Of a stretch of DNA of 64,000 bases, positions 52,361 to 61,670 are shown in pieces. A program made the position numbers and the translations under genes. The stretch spans positions 23,577 to 87,576 of the forward strand of contig CAMDIK010000005.1 in the NCBI GenBank assembly GCA_945898725.1, read 5' to 3'. The number at the start of each line of letters is the position of its first letter. Position 1 is the stretch's first letter. Below the pieces are notes generated by a model. That model was not told where the DNA came from and ran no database searches. It saw only the letters and a program-made list of their open reading frames with translations. This DNA comes from Rickettsia typhi. Lineage in GTDB: Bacteria; Pseudomonadota; Alphaproteobacteria; Rickettsiales; Deianiraeaceae.

Positions 52361-52927
52361 ATGAAATTATTTATTTTACTTATATCTTGTGCTGTTTTCA
52401 CTATAACAAATACCAAAATTAATGCAGTTGTTTCCTGTAAAAGTGATTTTTGCAAAGCTGTTAAAACCGGCAACTACCCCCTGGCGGAAAAAATGCTAAA
52501 ACGTAATGCCAAACTGGCAAATGAAACAATTAACAGCGATATATCAGTGCTAAATCTTGCAATTTTAGACCAAGATTTGTCAATGGTAAAATTACTTATA
52601 AAATATAAAGCGGATGTTAACTCCAGAAGCGTTGGAGGTAGCACGCCATTGCACGCAGCTGCAAGAGTTGGTGCGGCAAATATTACAAAAATACTGCTTG
52701 AAAACAGCGCAAATATAGACTCATTCGACAGCGAAGGCTACACCCCAACAATGCGCGCGGCATCACTTGGAAAGTCTGGTGCAGTGGAAATATTGCTTGA
52801 ATATAAGCCAAATTGCTCATTGCGCTCTGAAAATGGTACGTCTTTACGAAGTATTTCGCGCAACAAATTAACACACGAAGCCTCAAAAAAATTGGAAGAA
52901 TACTTAAGAACATGTCAGGCAAGCTAA
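52361..52927 (+). CDS. exported ankyrin-repeat protein
   Basis: The 188-residue protein begins with a signal peptide (MKLFILLISCAVFTITNTKINA). About five ankyrin units follow from residue 30, including SVLNLAILDQDLSMVKLLIKYKADVN, STPLHAAARVGAANITKILLENSANID and TPTMRAASLGKSGAVEILLEY. Ankyrins bind proteins; the export signal points to the periplasm or surface. Mature cysteines (SCKSDFCKAV) may form a disulfide. It overlaps holA by 16 bp, so holA is probably cotranscribed. Confidence 0.85.
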   Translation: MKLFILLISCAVFTITNTKINAVVSCKSDFCKAVKTGNYPLAEKMLKRNAKLANETINSDISVLNLAILDQDLSMVKLLIKYKADVNSRSVGGSTPLHAAARVGAANITKILLENSANIDSFDSEGYTPTMRAASLGKSGAVEILLEYKPNCSLRSENGTSLRSISRNKLTHEASKKLEEYLRTCQAS

Positions 52928-53898
52928 CGGGTAAAAATCTTTTGGATTTTCTGAAAAATCCTAAAATCGCAACTTCAGCGGTAATTTACGGAAATGATGA
53001 AGCCGTGATGCAAAAAAGATTGCATGAAATTACGTCATTTTACACAAAAACCAATACGAATATTGTAGATATTCACTGTAAAGAAGAGAAAAATCCTGCA
53101 TCGGTAATTGAAAATGTTGCAAATTCGGGCGATTTTTTCCAACCCGAAAAATTGGTGCGAATATTTGAAATTACAGACAAAATATTCACCGCAATTGCAG
53201 ATAAAACCTGTATAGAAGGGGTGAATTTCGTATTTTTCAACCAGGAAATTAACAAATGTCCAAAATTGCGCAACTTTCACGAAAATACAGATGGAAAATA
53301 TTACTCAATCCCCTGTTATGAAATGGAAAAAGCTGAAGTTTTATCGCGAATTTCCCAGATATTAAAGGAAAATAGCATAGAAATGGAAACCACGGATCTG
53401 CTCGGCGAACTTGCAAGCGCGATAGGAAATAATCCGTTTGACATAGAAAATGAGATGGAAAAAATCATCATTCTAACACATAAAAGCAAGAAGCTAAACC
53501 ACTGTGATATTGGGCAAATTATCAACACAGATGAAGATATTTTATCTGAATTGATGCATTATTTTTTCTTAAAAGATCTAAACGGGATGCAGAAAATTCT
53601 GAATTATGGCGAGGTAAATTCCGTATTCTTAAGCCGAAGTATATATAAATATTCCTGCAAATTGCTTACAGCTTTGCAAAATATTGCCGGGGGGTCAAAC
53701 AAAGCGCAGGAGGCGAAAAATGCCGGAATTTTCTTCAAAAATGTGCCATCTTTTAATCAACATTTAGATAAATGGGCGGCTCCTGACTTGGAAAATCTCA
53801 TAATTAATATCTTGATATTTGACAAAAATTCCAGAATAAAAGGTGCATTTAGCATATCGGATATTGCAAATATTTTGGCTAATAAGCAGATCCTATAG
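52912..53898 (+). CDS. holA: DNA polymerase III delta subunit
   Basis: HolA is the clamp-loader subunit that opens the beta clamp. The 328 residues show AVIYGNDEAVMQKRLHEI at the start and the alphaproteobacterial pattern KIATSAVIYGND. Next come DFFQPEKLVRIFEITDK, LGELASAIGNNPFDIENEMEKIIIL and a helical C-terminal domain ending KNSRIKGAFSISDIANILANKQ. Sequence conservation is low, as usual for HolA, but domain order and length fit. It overlaps the ankyrin gene by 16 bp and its 3' end overlaps the convergent 53879 gene by 20 bp. Confidence 0.85.
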   Translation: MSGKLTGKNLLDFLKNPKIATSAVIYGNDEAVMQKRLHEITSFYTKTNTNIVDIHCKEEKNPASVIENVANSGDFFQPEKLVRIFEITDKIFTAIADKTCIEGVNFVFFNQEINKCPKLRNFHENTDGKYYSIPCYEMEKAEVLSRISQILKENSIEMETTDLLGELASAIGNNPFDIENEMEKIIILTHKSKKLNHCDIGQIINTDEDILSELMHYFFLKDLNGMQKILNYGEVNSVFLSRSIYKYSCKLLTALQNIAGGSNKAQEAKNAGIFFKNVPSFNQHLDKWAAPDLENLIINILIFDKNSRIKGAFSISDIANILANKQIL

Positions 53899-55147
53899 CA
53901 CTGTTGGAATTCTCCCTTTTGCGCTCTTTTTCAAGTTTTCTGGCATGTTTTCTGTCAATTTCTGCTTGCTTTTGTTTATACTTCTCTGCGCGCCTTGCCT
54001 CTTTTTCGGTTATCAATTTTTCACACATCGCAAGCTTTTTTCCATAAGGCATATAATCTTTTTCACGCTCATGCTTGTAAATTTCCTTCTGTTTCTTATA
54101 AGCAGATTTCAAATTTAAATCCATTATTTTCTCCTTTAAATCATGCTTTTTTTGCCTTTGCTCCTGAATGAAATCCCCTATTTCATCAAGCTCGCCCACA
54201 AGTGCATTTACTTTGTTTGTGCTAATTTTTTTACTCTTCATAAAACTCGCCATGTTCTCACTCAAGTTCGCAAACATTTTAACAATACGCTTTCTTGCCT
54301 CCGGAAAAACCCTTCCCAGCTTAATAATTGCCTGTGGAGTTCTTACTAATTTCTCTTCAGTTATGTGATCATCGGGATAGCCCATGTTTTTCAAATTTTC
54401 ATCCTGAAATGATGACATCCAACCAAGCATTTGAGATGCCTTTAAGCCTCCAAGTCTCTGCAATAATTCAGATATTTTGGCGACCAAGGGCGTAGTTACT
54501 CGTGAAGTGAATTTGTTAATATCTGCCTGGGAAAGCTTATTTTCTTCAACTCTTGCATGCTCCCTTTCGTGAGCAACGGTACTTATGGGTTCTTCGCCTG
54601 CAATGTTAATCATCACTTTGCCAAATCCGGGTTTTGTATTATCTGAATTAGTATAATACCCATTTGTACCATCATTTCCAAAGCCAAACCCAGCTTCAAG
54701 ATGAGTGCTAGCCTTCGATGGGGATATTTTCCATTTCGCCTCACACTCATTATCTATCCACTGACTCGCCTTGTCGTTAAGCTGTCTTATAGTGTCTGAC
54801 ATAGACAAGTTCTCTGGCAGCGCCACATCAAGGAATGTTAAATATTTTTCGCATTCAGCATCTTCCAATTCAGGGGATGTATCCAAGCTAGCCATGCCAC
54901 TAGCGCCATCTCTTTTTATATCCGCCACTTCTGATTCCGCTCCAACTCCACTATGGACGTAAAATTTTCCATGTAAATATTGAAATAATTCTTCCCTTTC
55001 CCGCGCAGTCAGACCATCCATTTTTCTAATATGACGCCTGATAAAAAAGAACATAATCCATGGACCCATGGCATATTTTGTTGGGTCATCGAACACGTTG
55101 TCAATTACCTCTTGAAGCGCAGGAATGTTGGGTTTTGTTGAATCCAC
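53879..55147 (-). CDS. unknown protein with HEREH metallopeptidase-like motif
   Basis: This 422-residue protein is not in a family I recognise. Its notable feature is STVAHEREHARVEE at about 189-202, an HExxH zinc-binding pattern (His193, Glu194, His197). The third ligand is not certain; Glu at 201-202 or further on are candidates. The C-terminal 110 residues are highly charged and look coiled coil (KKHDLKEKIMDLNLK, KYKQKQAEIDRKHARKLEKERKRE). No signal peptide is seen. The GTG at 55147 is chosen because the promoter at 55174-55202 would start transcription at about 55167. An upstream GTG at 55168 is at that start point. Confidence 0.7.
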   Translation of the reverse strand: MDSTKPNIPALQEVIDNVFDDPTKYAMGPWIMFFFIRRHIRKMDGLTAREREELFQYLHGKFYVHSGVGAESEVADIKRDGASGMASLDTSPELEDAECEKYLTFLDVALPENLSMSDTIRQLNDKASQWIDNECEAKWKISPSKASTHLEAGFGFGNDGTNGYYTNSDNTKPGFGKVMINIAGEEPISTVAHEREHARVEENKLSQADINKFTSRVTTPLVAKISELLQRLGGLKASQMLGWMSSFQDENLKNMGYPDDHITEEKLVRTPQAIIKLGRVFPEARKRIVKMFANLSENMASFMKSKKISTNKVNALVGELDEIGDFIQEQRQKKHDLKEKIMDLNLKSAYKKQKEIYKHEREKDYMPYGKKLAMCEKLITEKEARRAEKYKQKQAEIDRKHARKLEKERKRENSNSAIGSAY

Positions 55148-55173
55148 GGAATGTAAATAATATAACACAGTAT

Positions 55174-55202
55174 ATTATACCACTTTTTTCACTGTATGTC
55201 AA
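55174..55202 (-). promoter_or_regulatory. full-consensus promoter of the HEREH gene
   Basis: On the minus strand TTGACA (55202-55197), 17-bp spacer, TATAAT (55179-55174). It lies just beyond the 3' end of mrdA. Confidence 0.85.
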
Positions 55203-55205
55203 GAA

Positions 55206-57047
55206 TTATTTTTTTAACGCAAAAGCCAAAGTATTCATTGCAACCGGAGCTGCGGAAATTGACCCCCAAATTCCCTTTTCAACAACCACGGCGATCGCAT
55301 ATTTTGGTTTATCAAACGGAGCATAGCCAAAAAACAACCCATTAGATGCAAATTTCATATTGCCACGCATCACATCTGCGTCAATTCTTCTGGAAACCAC
55401 CTGCGCAGTGCCTGTTTTTCCGCATATTTGAAATTCTCTGTACGGCGCCGAAACGTGAAATAAAGCCCCAAATTCATCATTCATGCAAGAATATAAGCCT
55501 TTTCTTGCAATTTCAAGCGCTTCAGGCGGGATGTCTAGGTCTTTAAAGTCGGAAATCTGCTGCTTGTGCGCGTGAAATAAATTATCAATCTGGTTTTTGC
55601 GAATAAATTCTTTCCAAATGGAAGGGTGAATATTTTTTCCGGACGCAATTCTTGCTGCAACCACTGCAAGTTGTAAAATATTTACCTGATTAAACCCCTG
55701 CCCTATCACGGTATTAATTGTATCACCACCAACCCAAACTTCCTTCATTTTTTCACGCTTCCATTGGCGACTTGGTATGCAGCCCTTGTGCTCTCTTCCA
55801 ATTCCTATGTCATAAGTTTGGTCAAACCCGCAAGTATGCGCCATGTGATGAATTTTGTCAATATCGGTAACCGCGCCAATTGAATATAAATAAACATTGC
55901 AAGACTGCGCAAGGGCTTTATGTAAATCCACCTTACCATGACCTTCTTTTTTCCAGCAGTGATAAGTTCTGTTACCATAAGTGTATTTTCCGTTACAAAA
56001 AATCTGCTTTTCCGGGTCCCAACCATTTGCAACGGCGGTAATTGCTGTAATTGGTTTAAATGTTGAGCCTGGGGGGTAAAGTCCGGCAATGCAGCGATTT
56101 AGCAAAGGCTTTTCAGGGTTTAAGAAAAAATCTGCCACGCTATTATCCCATTGTAAAAATGCATTCGGGTTGAAGGATGGAGCAGACTGCATAGCTATAA
56201 TATCCCCTGTTTCAATATCCAAAACCACGCCAGCGCCAGACTTACCTTCAAGATTTTTTGCAAGAATATTCTGAATATCTGCATCAAGCGTAACTTGAAT
56301 TTCATTTCCGGCAATAGATTGTTGTATTGAATATTTTCCTACGCCATTTCCAACGTTATCTACCGACATTCCATCAACCCCACACCTGCCAGCCAGCCAC
56401 TCATTTTCAGCAGATTCAATTCCCGCTGCGCCTATGAAATAATTTGGCGACCTATATAGCTTTTTTGTTATAATATTTGAGGCGTTATTTACCATATCCT
56501 GCGAAGCTTTTTGAACATATCCCACAACATGGGCAGCAGAGTTGTCTAGTAAATATTCGCGAATATTTGTGGTTTGAATTTCGATATTCTTAAAACTTGG
56601 CAGGTGAAATGAAACCCTTTCCAAAAGATCATCACTTAAATTTGTATACAATGGAATTTCTGCGTGCGGGTTATTTTTTGCATATTTTAGAATTTTCCTC
56701 ATTGCAATTGCTTTAGCATCATGGTTTTGCTTATAAATTATGTCCAAAACCGCATTTATTGTTGGTATTCCTGATTGCTTTAATGGAATATTCGTATATA
56801 TAATCATTTTAGACTGCTTTGTGGTTGCAATTTTTTTACCTTTTCTGTCCAAAACATCACCCCTTGGCGCCGGACTGAATGATATTTTTGTGCTATTTAA
56901 CCTAGAGGTAAGCTTGTGCTTCTTATAGGAAAAAATTTGCAAGAATCCCAGTCTTGCAGCAATAAACACAAGAAATAACCCCTTAAATATTGAGATTACA
57001 TACACACGCCTGTTAAATAAATTTCGCTTTGCTAAATCTAAACCCAT
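55206..57047 (-). CDS. mrdA: penicillin-binding protein 2
   Basis: PBP2 is the elongasome transpeptidase that crosslinks peptidoglycan with RodA. The 613 residues have an N-terminal membrane helix (about 15-37), the pedestal with PAPRGDVLDRKG, and the transpeptidase domain with SxxK in PPGSTFKP (Ser328, Lys331), SxN in SCNVYLY (Ser382, Asn384) and KTG in CGKTGTAQV. Active-site motifs are complete. Length is normal. The terminal part FFGYAPFDKPKYAIAVVVEKG is typical. It is divergent from map. With murD, murJ and mltA it shows a working cell-wall route. Confidence 0.95.
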   Translation of the reverse strand: MGLDLAKRNLFNRRVYVISIFKGLFLVFIAARLGFLQIFSYKKHKLTSRLNSTKISFSPAPRGDVLDRKGKKIATTKQSKMIIYTNIPLKQSGIPTINAVLDIIYKQNHDAKAIAMRKILKYAKNNPHAEIPLYTNLSDDLLERVSFHLPSFKNIEIQTTNIREYLLDNSAAHVVGYVQKASQDMVNNASNIITKKLYRSPNYFIGAAGIESAENEWLAGRCGVDGMSVDNVGNGVGKYSIQQSIAGNEIQVTLDADIQNILAKNLEGKSGAGVVLDIETGDIIAMQSAPSFNPNAFLQWDNSVADFFLNPEKPLLNRCIAGLYPPGSTFKPITAITAVANGWDPEKQIFCNGKYTYGNRTYHCWKKEGHGKVDLHKALAQSCNVYLYSIGAVTDIDKIHHMAHTCGFDQTYDIGIGREHKGCIPSRQWKREKMKEVWVGGDTINTVIGQGFNQVNILQLAVVAARIASGKNIHPSIWKEFIRKNQIDNLFHAHKQQISDFKDLDIPPEALEIARKGLYSCMNDEFGALFHVSAPYREFQICGKTGTAQVVSRRIDADVMRGNMKFASNGLFFGYAPFDKPKYAIAVVVEKGIWGSISAAPVAMNTLAFALKK

Positions 57048-57119
57048 TTAATTCTTTATTATTAAATAATTCACTTTAGTATGTAGTTAAATGTAGATTT
57101 TTAATTTACTAGATTTTTT

Positions 57120-57953
57120 ATGAAAAAAATAATTTTACACACAGAGGAAGATTTTAAAGGCATGCGAATTGCGGGAAATTTAGCCGCAAAAACGCTGGAT
57201 ATGATAGAGGAATTTATCAAACCTGGAGTTACAACCAACGAACTTGATAAAATATGCAGTGATTTTATTGAAAAAAATGGCGGAATTTCCGCCCCGCTTG
57301 GCTACCGTGGATTTCCAAAATCAGTGTGCACATCGGTAAATCATGTTGTGTGCCACGGAGTTCCTTCAGACCAAAAATTAACAGATGGCGACATAATAAA
57401 TATAGACGTAACGCCAATTGTAAACAGCTGGCATGGAGACTCAAATCGCACATTTTTTGTTGGGGAAAGCTTTCAAAATAATCCTAAAACAATCAAAGCA
57501 AAACGCCTGACAAAGGTAACATACGAATCTATGATGAAAGCAATTGGGGCAATTAAACCGGGGGTAAAGCTATCTGAACTAGGGAAAATAATTCAAAAAC
57601 ACGTGCAGCATCACGGCTTTACCGTAACCCGTGATTTTTGCGGTCACGGAATTGGAACGGAATTCCACACAGAGCCACAAGTTCCGCATTATTACGGCGA
57701 AGATGTTGCCGGATACACAGATTCCATCACCTTGCAAGAGGGAATGTTTTTCACCGTTGAACCCATGATAAATGCAGGAACCTGGGAAGTTTTGGTTTCA
57801 AGGCTTGATAATTGGACAGTTACAACGCGCGATAAGCAACTTTCTGCGCAATTTGAACACACGATTGGCGTGACGAAAAATGGCTGTGAAATTTTCACAT
57901 TATCCCCACTTGGAAGGCATTATCCTAGTATTTTAGATGATTTTAAGGTATGA
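57120..57953 (+). CDS. map: methionine aminopeptidase
   Basis: Map removes the N-terminal methionine from new proteins. The 277 residues show GYRGFPKSVCTSVNHVVCHGVP, metal ligands in NIDVTPIVNSWHGDSNRTFFVG (Asp pair), FCGHGIGTEFHTEPQVPHY (His), FFTVEPMI (Glu) and AQFEHTIGVT (Glu). This is the type I pattern. There is an apparent extra loop before the last ligand, common in this lineage. The stop overlaps plsC by 4 bp (ATGA). Confidence 0.95.
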   Translation: MKKIILHTEEDFKGMRIAGNLAAKTLDMIEEFIKPGVTTNELDKICSDFIEKNGGISAPLGYRGFPKSVCTSVNHVVCHGVPSDQKLTDGDIINIDVTPIVNSWHGDSNRTFFVGESFQNNPKTIKAKRLTKVTYESMMKAIGAIKPGVKLSELGKIIQKHVQHHGFTVTRDFCGHGIGTEFHTEPQVPHYYGEDVAGYTDSITLQEGMFFTVEPMINAGTWEVLVSRLDNWTVTTRDKQLSAQFEHTIGVTKNGCEIFTLSPLGRHYPSILDDFKV

Positions 57954-58660
57954 TTCGCAGTGTAATTTTTGATATATTATTTGCAATTTGGACGATATTT
58001 TGCGCAATTTTTGGGCTTCCCCTTGGCTTGAGCAAAAAATATGCAATTTATCTGGGGAAATTCTGGGGAAATGGTGTGCTAATATTGCTAAAAATTGTAT
58101 GCAACATAGGTTACAGCTGCAAAAATCTTGAAACTTTGCAAAATGGAAGTTTTTTAATACTTTCGAAGCATCAATCCGCCTGGGAAACGATATTTTTCCT
58201 CACAAAAATTGACAAAGTATCTTTTGTTATCAAGGAAGGGTTGCTCAAAGTACCATTTTACGGCTGGTATTTAAAAAATATGGGCATGATTCCGGTAAAA
58301 AGATCAAATACCATAGGGGAAATGCGCGAAATGAACAATCAAATATTGAAATCTTTGCAGCTTGGAAAAAGCGTGGTGATTTTTCCACAAGGCACAAGAA
58401 CAAGCCCATATGAAAAGATGCGATATAAATTTGGATGCCTGGAAATTTTCAAAAACTACAGCGGAAAAGTTGCATTAATTGCCCTAAATTCAGGATTATT
58501 TTGGCCAAAGGGCTTTGGAATTAAAAATGCCGGAAGGGTGGAGGTTGAAATAACCAATATTATCAACATCAACCAAAATACGAATATTATTCAAACCAAA
58601 GAGGATATAGAAAGCGAAATACATGCAAAATCTCTATCTTTATGGAGAAATAAACCATAA
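57950..58660 (+). CDS. plsC: 1-acyl-sn-glycerol-3-phosphate acyltransferase
   Basis: PlsC adds the second acyl chain to make phosphatidic acid. The 236 residues begin with a membrane segment. They have the HX4(D/E) site as SKHQSAWET (His74, Glu79), GLLKVPFYGWYLKNMGMIPVKRSN and the substrate motif FPQGTRTSP (usual EGTRS). His-Glu instead of His-Asp is an accepted variant of this family. Translational coupling to map through ATGA and an AAGG site is visible. Confidence 0.9.
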   Translation: MIRSVIFDILFAIWTIFCAIFGLPLGLSKKYAIYLGKFWGNGVLILLKIVCNIGYSCKNLETLQNGSFLILSKHQSAWETIFFLTKIDKVSFVIKEGLLKVPFYGWYLKNMGMIPVKRSNTIGEMREMNNQILKSLQLGKSVVIFPQGTRTSPYEKMRYKFGCLEIFKNYSGKVALIALNSGLFWPKGFGIKNAGRVEVEITNIININQNTNIIQTKEDIESEIHAKSLSLWRNKP

Positions 58661-58664
58661 ATTG

Positions 58665-60188
58665 TTATTCTGCAATAGCTTTTTCAATTACTAAAACCAG
58701 CTTCGCCTCAAGCTCTTCAGATATTTTCTTTTCCTTGGTAATGGTGGATAAAATCTCTGAATTTTCATTCAATTTGTGCAGCAAAGATTGCTCAAATTTC
58801 TTCACATTTGCAAAAGGAACCTTGTCTAAAAACCCCTTACTTGCCGCGTACATAATACATACCTGCTCCGCCATTTGCAAGGGTGCATTTTGATCTTGAT
58901 TTAGCAATTCAGTTAACTTTTGCCCTCTTTCAATAGTCAATTTCGTAGCGCTGTCCAGGTCAGAGCTGAATTGAGAAAATGCCTCAAGCTCACGAAATTG
59001 CGCCAAATCTAACTTCAATCTACCGGCAACTTGCTTCATTGCCTTGGTTTGCGCGGCAGAGCCAATACGCGAAACGGAAAGCCCAATATTCACCGCCGGG
59101 CGAATTCCTTTGTAAAATAACTCGGTTTCCAGGAATATTTGCCCATCTGTGATGGAAATAACATTGGTTGGAATGTACGCAGAAACGTCACCTGCTTGAG
59201 TTTCAATAATAGGAAGTGCAGTTAAAGACCCCCCACCTCTAGCGTCAGACATTTTTGCCGCCCTTTCAAGCAATCTTGAGTGCAAATAAAACACATCTCC
59301 GGGGTAAGCCTCTCTTCCTGGCGGTCTGCGCAATAAAAGTGACATCTGGCGATAAGCCACAGCGTGCTTGCTTAAATCATCATAAACCACTAGGGCGTGC
59401 ATTCCATTATCTCTAAAATATTCACCAAGAGCCGCACCAACATACGGCGCTAAAAATTGCATCGAAGCAACGTCTGAAGCGCCAGCCATAACAACTGTTG
59501 TAAATTCCATAGCCCCGTGAATGCGCAAACTTTCTACAAATCTTGCAACGCTTGAAGCTTTTTGCCCTATACATACATATATGCAGTGCATTTTTTCATT
59601 TTCAGGAAGATTTTTATTCGATTTTACCTGGTTAAGTATTGCATCCATTGCAATGGTGGTTTTCCCAGTTTTTTTATCACCAATGATTAACTCTCTCTGC
59701 CCTCTTCCAATTGCCACAAGGCTATCTATAACCTTAATTCCGGTTTGCATTGGCTCGGTAACTGATTTTCTGTCAATAATTCCAGGGGCTTTAGTTTCTA
59801 CAGGGCGAATTTCACTAGAATTTAATTCACCAAGCCCGTCAATTGGGTCGCCAAATCCATTTACAACCCTTCCAAGTAAGCCTTTTCCAACTTTTATAGA
59901 CAAACCCTTGCCGCTAATTTTCACAGTATCACCCTCTTTTATTAGGCGATCTTCGCCCAAAACCACAACACCAAGCTTGTCATATTCAATATTTAGAACA
60001 ATTCCGCGTACGCCAGAAGAAAATTCTACAACTTCACCAACACCAACGCTATTTAAACCAGCAATCCTTGCTACGCCATCAGAAATTGACAAAACTTCCC
60101 CAAGTTTATCAAACTTCGGGCTTAAGTTGTCCCCGCTTAACGCTTTTTCTATTACAGAAATAAATTCAGATTTTAAACCGTGATTCAT
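58665..60188 (-). CDS. atpA: ATP synthase F1 subunit alpha
   Basis: The alpha subunit of F1 has regulatory nucleotide sites. The sequence shows [27 protein letters not shown], the P-loop [48 protein letters not shown], and the alpha signature [17 protein letters not shown]. The 507 residues from ATG 60188 match the family length; ATG 60200 is four residues longer. No other atp genes are adjacent, whereas Rickettsia keeps atpHAGDC together. So the operon is split here. It is divergent from the DedA gene. Confidence 0.95.
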   Translation of the reverse strand: MNHGLKSEFISVIEKALSGDNLSPKFDKLGEVLSISDGVARIAGLNSVGVGEVVEFSSGVRGIVLNIEYDKLGVVVLGEDRLIKEGDTVKISGKGLSIKVGKGLLGRVVNGFGDPIDGLGELNSSEIRPVETKAPGIIDRKSVTEPMQTGIKVIDSLVAIGRGQRELIIGDKKTGKTTIAMDAILNQVKSNKNLPENEKMHCIYVCIGQKASSVARFVESLRIHGAMEFTTVVMAGASDVASMQFLAPYVGAALGEYFRDNGMHALVVYDDLSKHAVAYRQMSLLLRRPPGREAYPGDVFYLHSRLLERAAKMSDARGGGSLTALPIIETQAGDVSAYIPTNVISITDGQIFLETELFYKGIRPAVNIGLSVSRIGSAAQTKAMKQVAGRLKLDLAQFRELEAFSQFSSDLDSATKLTIERGQKLTELLNQDQNAPLQMAEQVCIMYAASKGFLDKVPFANVKKFEQSLLHKLNENSEILSTITKEKKISEELEAKLVLVIEKAIAE

Positions 60189-60334
60189 ATAATAAGTCAT
60201 ACCTAATAACACACACTGGTACGTGTAAAAATAATTTTCAAGTACTTTTATATCTAAATAAATCTTATTAAAGAAAATTTTCTTGACTTTTGTATACAGC
60301 AAGCACACCTAGTAAATTAGGTTACATTTTTAAC

Positions 60335-60982
60335 GTGGATTTAATATCATTTGCTAATGAGGTCATAGAACTTCTAAGTCATATGGGCTATTTTGGAGTG
60401 ATTTGCATCATGGCCATTGAAAGCACATTTTTACCCGTGATTATTCCAAGTGAAGTGTTTTTGATATCTTACGGAGCAGCAGCTTACAAGGGAGATATGC
60501 ACCTAGCTTTGATAATTTCCGCTGCAAGTTTTGGAATTTTAGTGGGATCTTTTGTGAATTATTATATGGCTTCCTGGCTTGGCAGGGCTATATTATATAA
60601 ATACGGTAAATATTTACTACTTCCAGAGCACAGAATTCGCTATTGGGAGGAAAGATTTTTAAAATATAGCAAATTTGTTATATTTTTCGGCAGATTTATA
60701 CCAATTCCAGCGGTAAAACATATAATCACCATACCAGCAGGCTTAAGCCGCATGAATGTAAAATTATTCGCAATTCTTACAACCCTTGGGGGTGGCATTT
60801 TCTCAACAATGGTGGTATTATTTGGCTATTGGTTTGGGAAAAAAGTAGATACTGTGGAAAACTTTTCCAGCTTTATAAACAAAGCTGTTATTGTCACCTT
60901 GTTATTTATTTTTATACCAATAATTGCCTATAAAATCTATAGATTTTGTGTAAAAAATCAGCGCGCAAAAATAATCTCTTGA
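60335..60982 (+). CDS. DedA/VTT-family membrane protein
   Basis: DedA-family proteins are lipid scramblase or flippase-like membrane proteins; several are needed for undecaprenyl-phosphate or phospholipid handling. The 215 residues have the family signature GYFGVICIMAIESTFLPVIIPSEV (re-entrant E-x-F/P loop), GSFVNYYMASWLGRAILYKYGKY, and FGRFIPIPAVKHIITIPAGLSRM (the conserved R-x-x-P segment). The start is GTG at 60335; the TTG-initiated extension to 60290 overlaps a possible promoter. A link to lipid II or undecaprenyl recycling is inference. Confidence 0.85.
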   Translation: MDLISFANEVIELLSHMGYFGVICIMAIESTFLPVIIPSEVFLISYGAAAYKGDMHLALIISAASFGILVGSFVNYYMASWLGRAILYKYGKYLLLPEHRIRYWEERFLKYSKFVIFFGRFIPIPAVKHIITIPAGLSRMNVKLFAILTTLGGGIFSTMVVLFGYWFGKKVDTVENFSSFINKAVIVTLLFIFIPIIAYKIYRFCVKNQRAKIIS

Positions 60983-61031
60983 TTATTAGTTTATATTTGT
61001 TACTGCTTAGTGGTATATTTTATAAAGTGCA

Positions 61032-61670
61032 ATGATTGGTTCGGATTTTTCAAAATCTCAAGCTTACAAAAGTCAAAGTAGTGCAATTCCGAATTCGGAT
61101 TATGATCTTGAGCATAGAAAGGATTTGTTTGAGAGATTCTTGACATATAGGCGCAGAATGTCGCGAATGGCAGGAATTATGAACGTATATATGCTTGATA
61201 GCAATATTATTGCAAGTTCGCAAAATCTGCAATCGCAGGACAATTTATTTAACACCAAAACCTCCATAAAGCCTGAAATTTTCGTGCACAGCATTATATA
61301 TATATACAAAAACTATTTTTTCAACAAAAAAACTTACGGAGTAACAAATAAAACCAAGAAACTTGATGAAAGATTTCTTTTTGAGCTAACGGCATATATC
61401 ATTGAAAACCTTGAAGATATTGACCATCATATTGCGCAAAACCTCAATCCTAAGTGGACGGTTGCCAGTTTGGACAGCCTTGTGCGATCAATTTTGCGCT
61501 GTGCCATCGGCGAAAGATTGATGCTTGGAAATATTGAAACCGCAATTATCACAAGTGAATATACCAATCTTTCCAGTTATTTTTTCACAGGCAGGGAAAT
61601 AGGTTTTATAAACGGAGTCATTCACTCGCATTGCAATAAATATAAAATTAAGCACCCAGATTTTGATTAA
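61032..61670 (+). CDS. nusB: NusB-like transcription antitermination factor
   Basis: NusB binds boxA RNA with S10 in rRNA antitermination. The C-terminal half is clear: IDHHIAQNLNPKWTVASLDSLVRSILRCAIGER, TAIITSEYTNLSSYFFTGREIGFINGVIHSH, matching the helical NusB fold. The 212 residues are longer than the usual 140-160 because of about 40 extra N-terminal residues. The middle also has a variable polar stretch. The first 40 residues are Ser/Gln-rich and of unknown use. The gene stands alone, convergent with mltA directly after the stop. Confidence 0.82.
   Translation: MIGSDFSKSQAYKSQSSAIPNSDYDLEHRKDLFERFLTYRRRMSRMAGIMNVYMLDSNIIASSQNLQSQDNLFNTKTSIKPEIFVHSIIYIYKNYFFNKKTYGVTNKTKKLDERFLFELTAYIIENLEDIDHHIAQNLNPKWTVASLDSLVRSILRCAIGERLMLGNIETAIITSEYTNLSSYFFTGREIGFINGVIHSHCNKYKIKHPDFD

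Noticed and set aside
59521..60183. 220-residue plus-strand open frame inside atpA
   Set aside because: It is antisense to well-conserved ATP synthase alpha codons and shows no family features; a codon-bias shadow.
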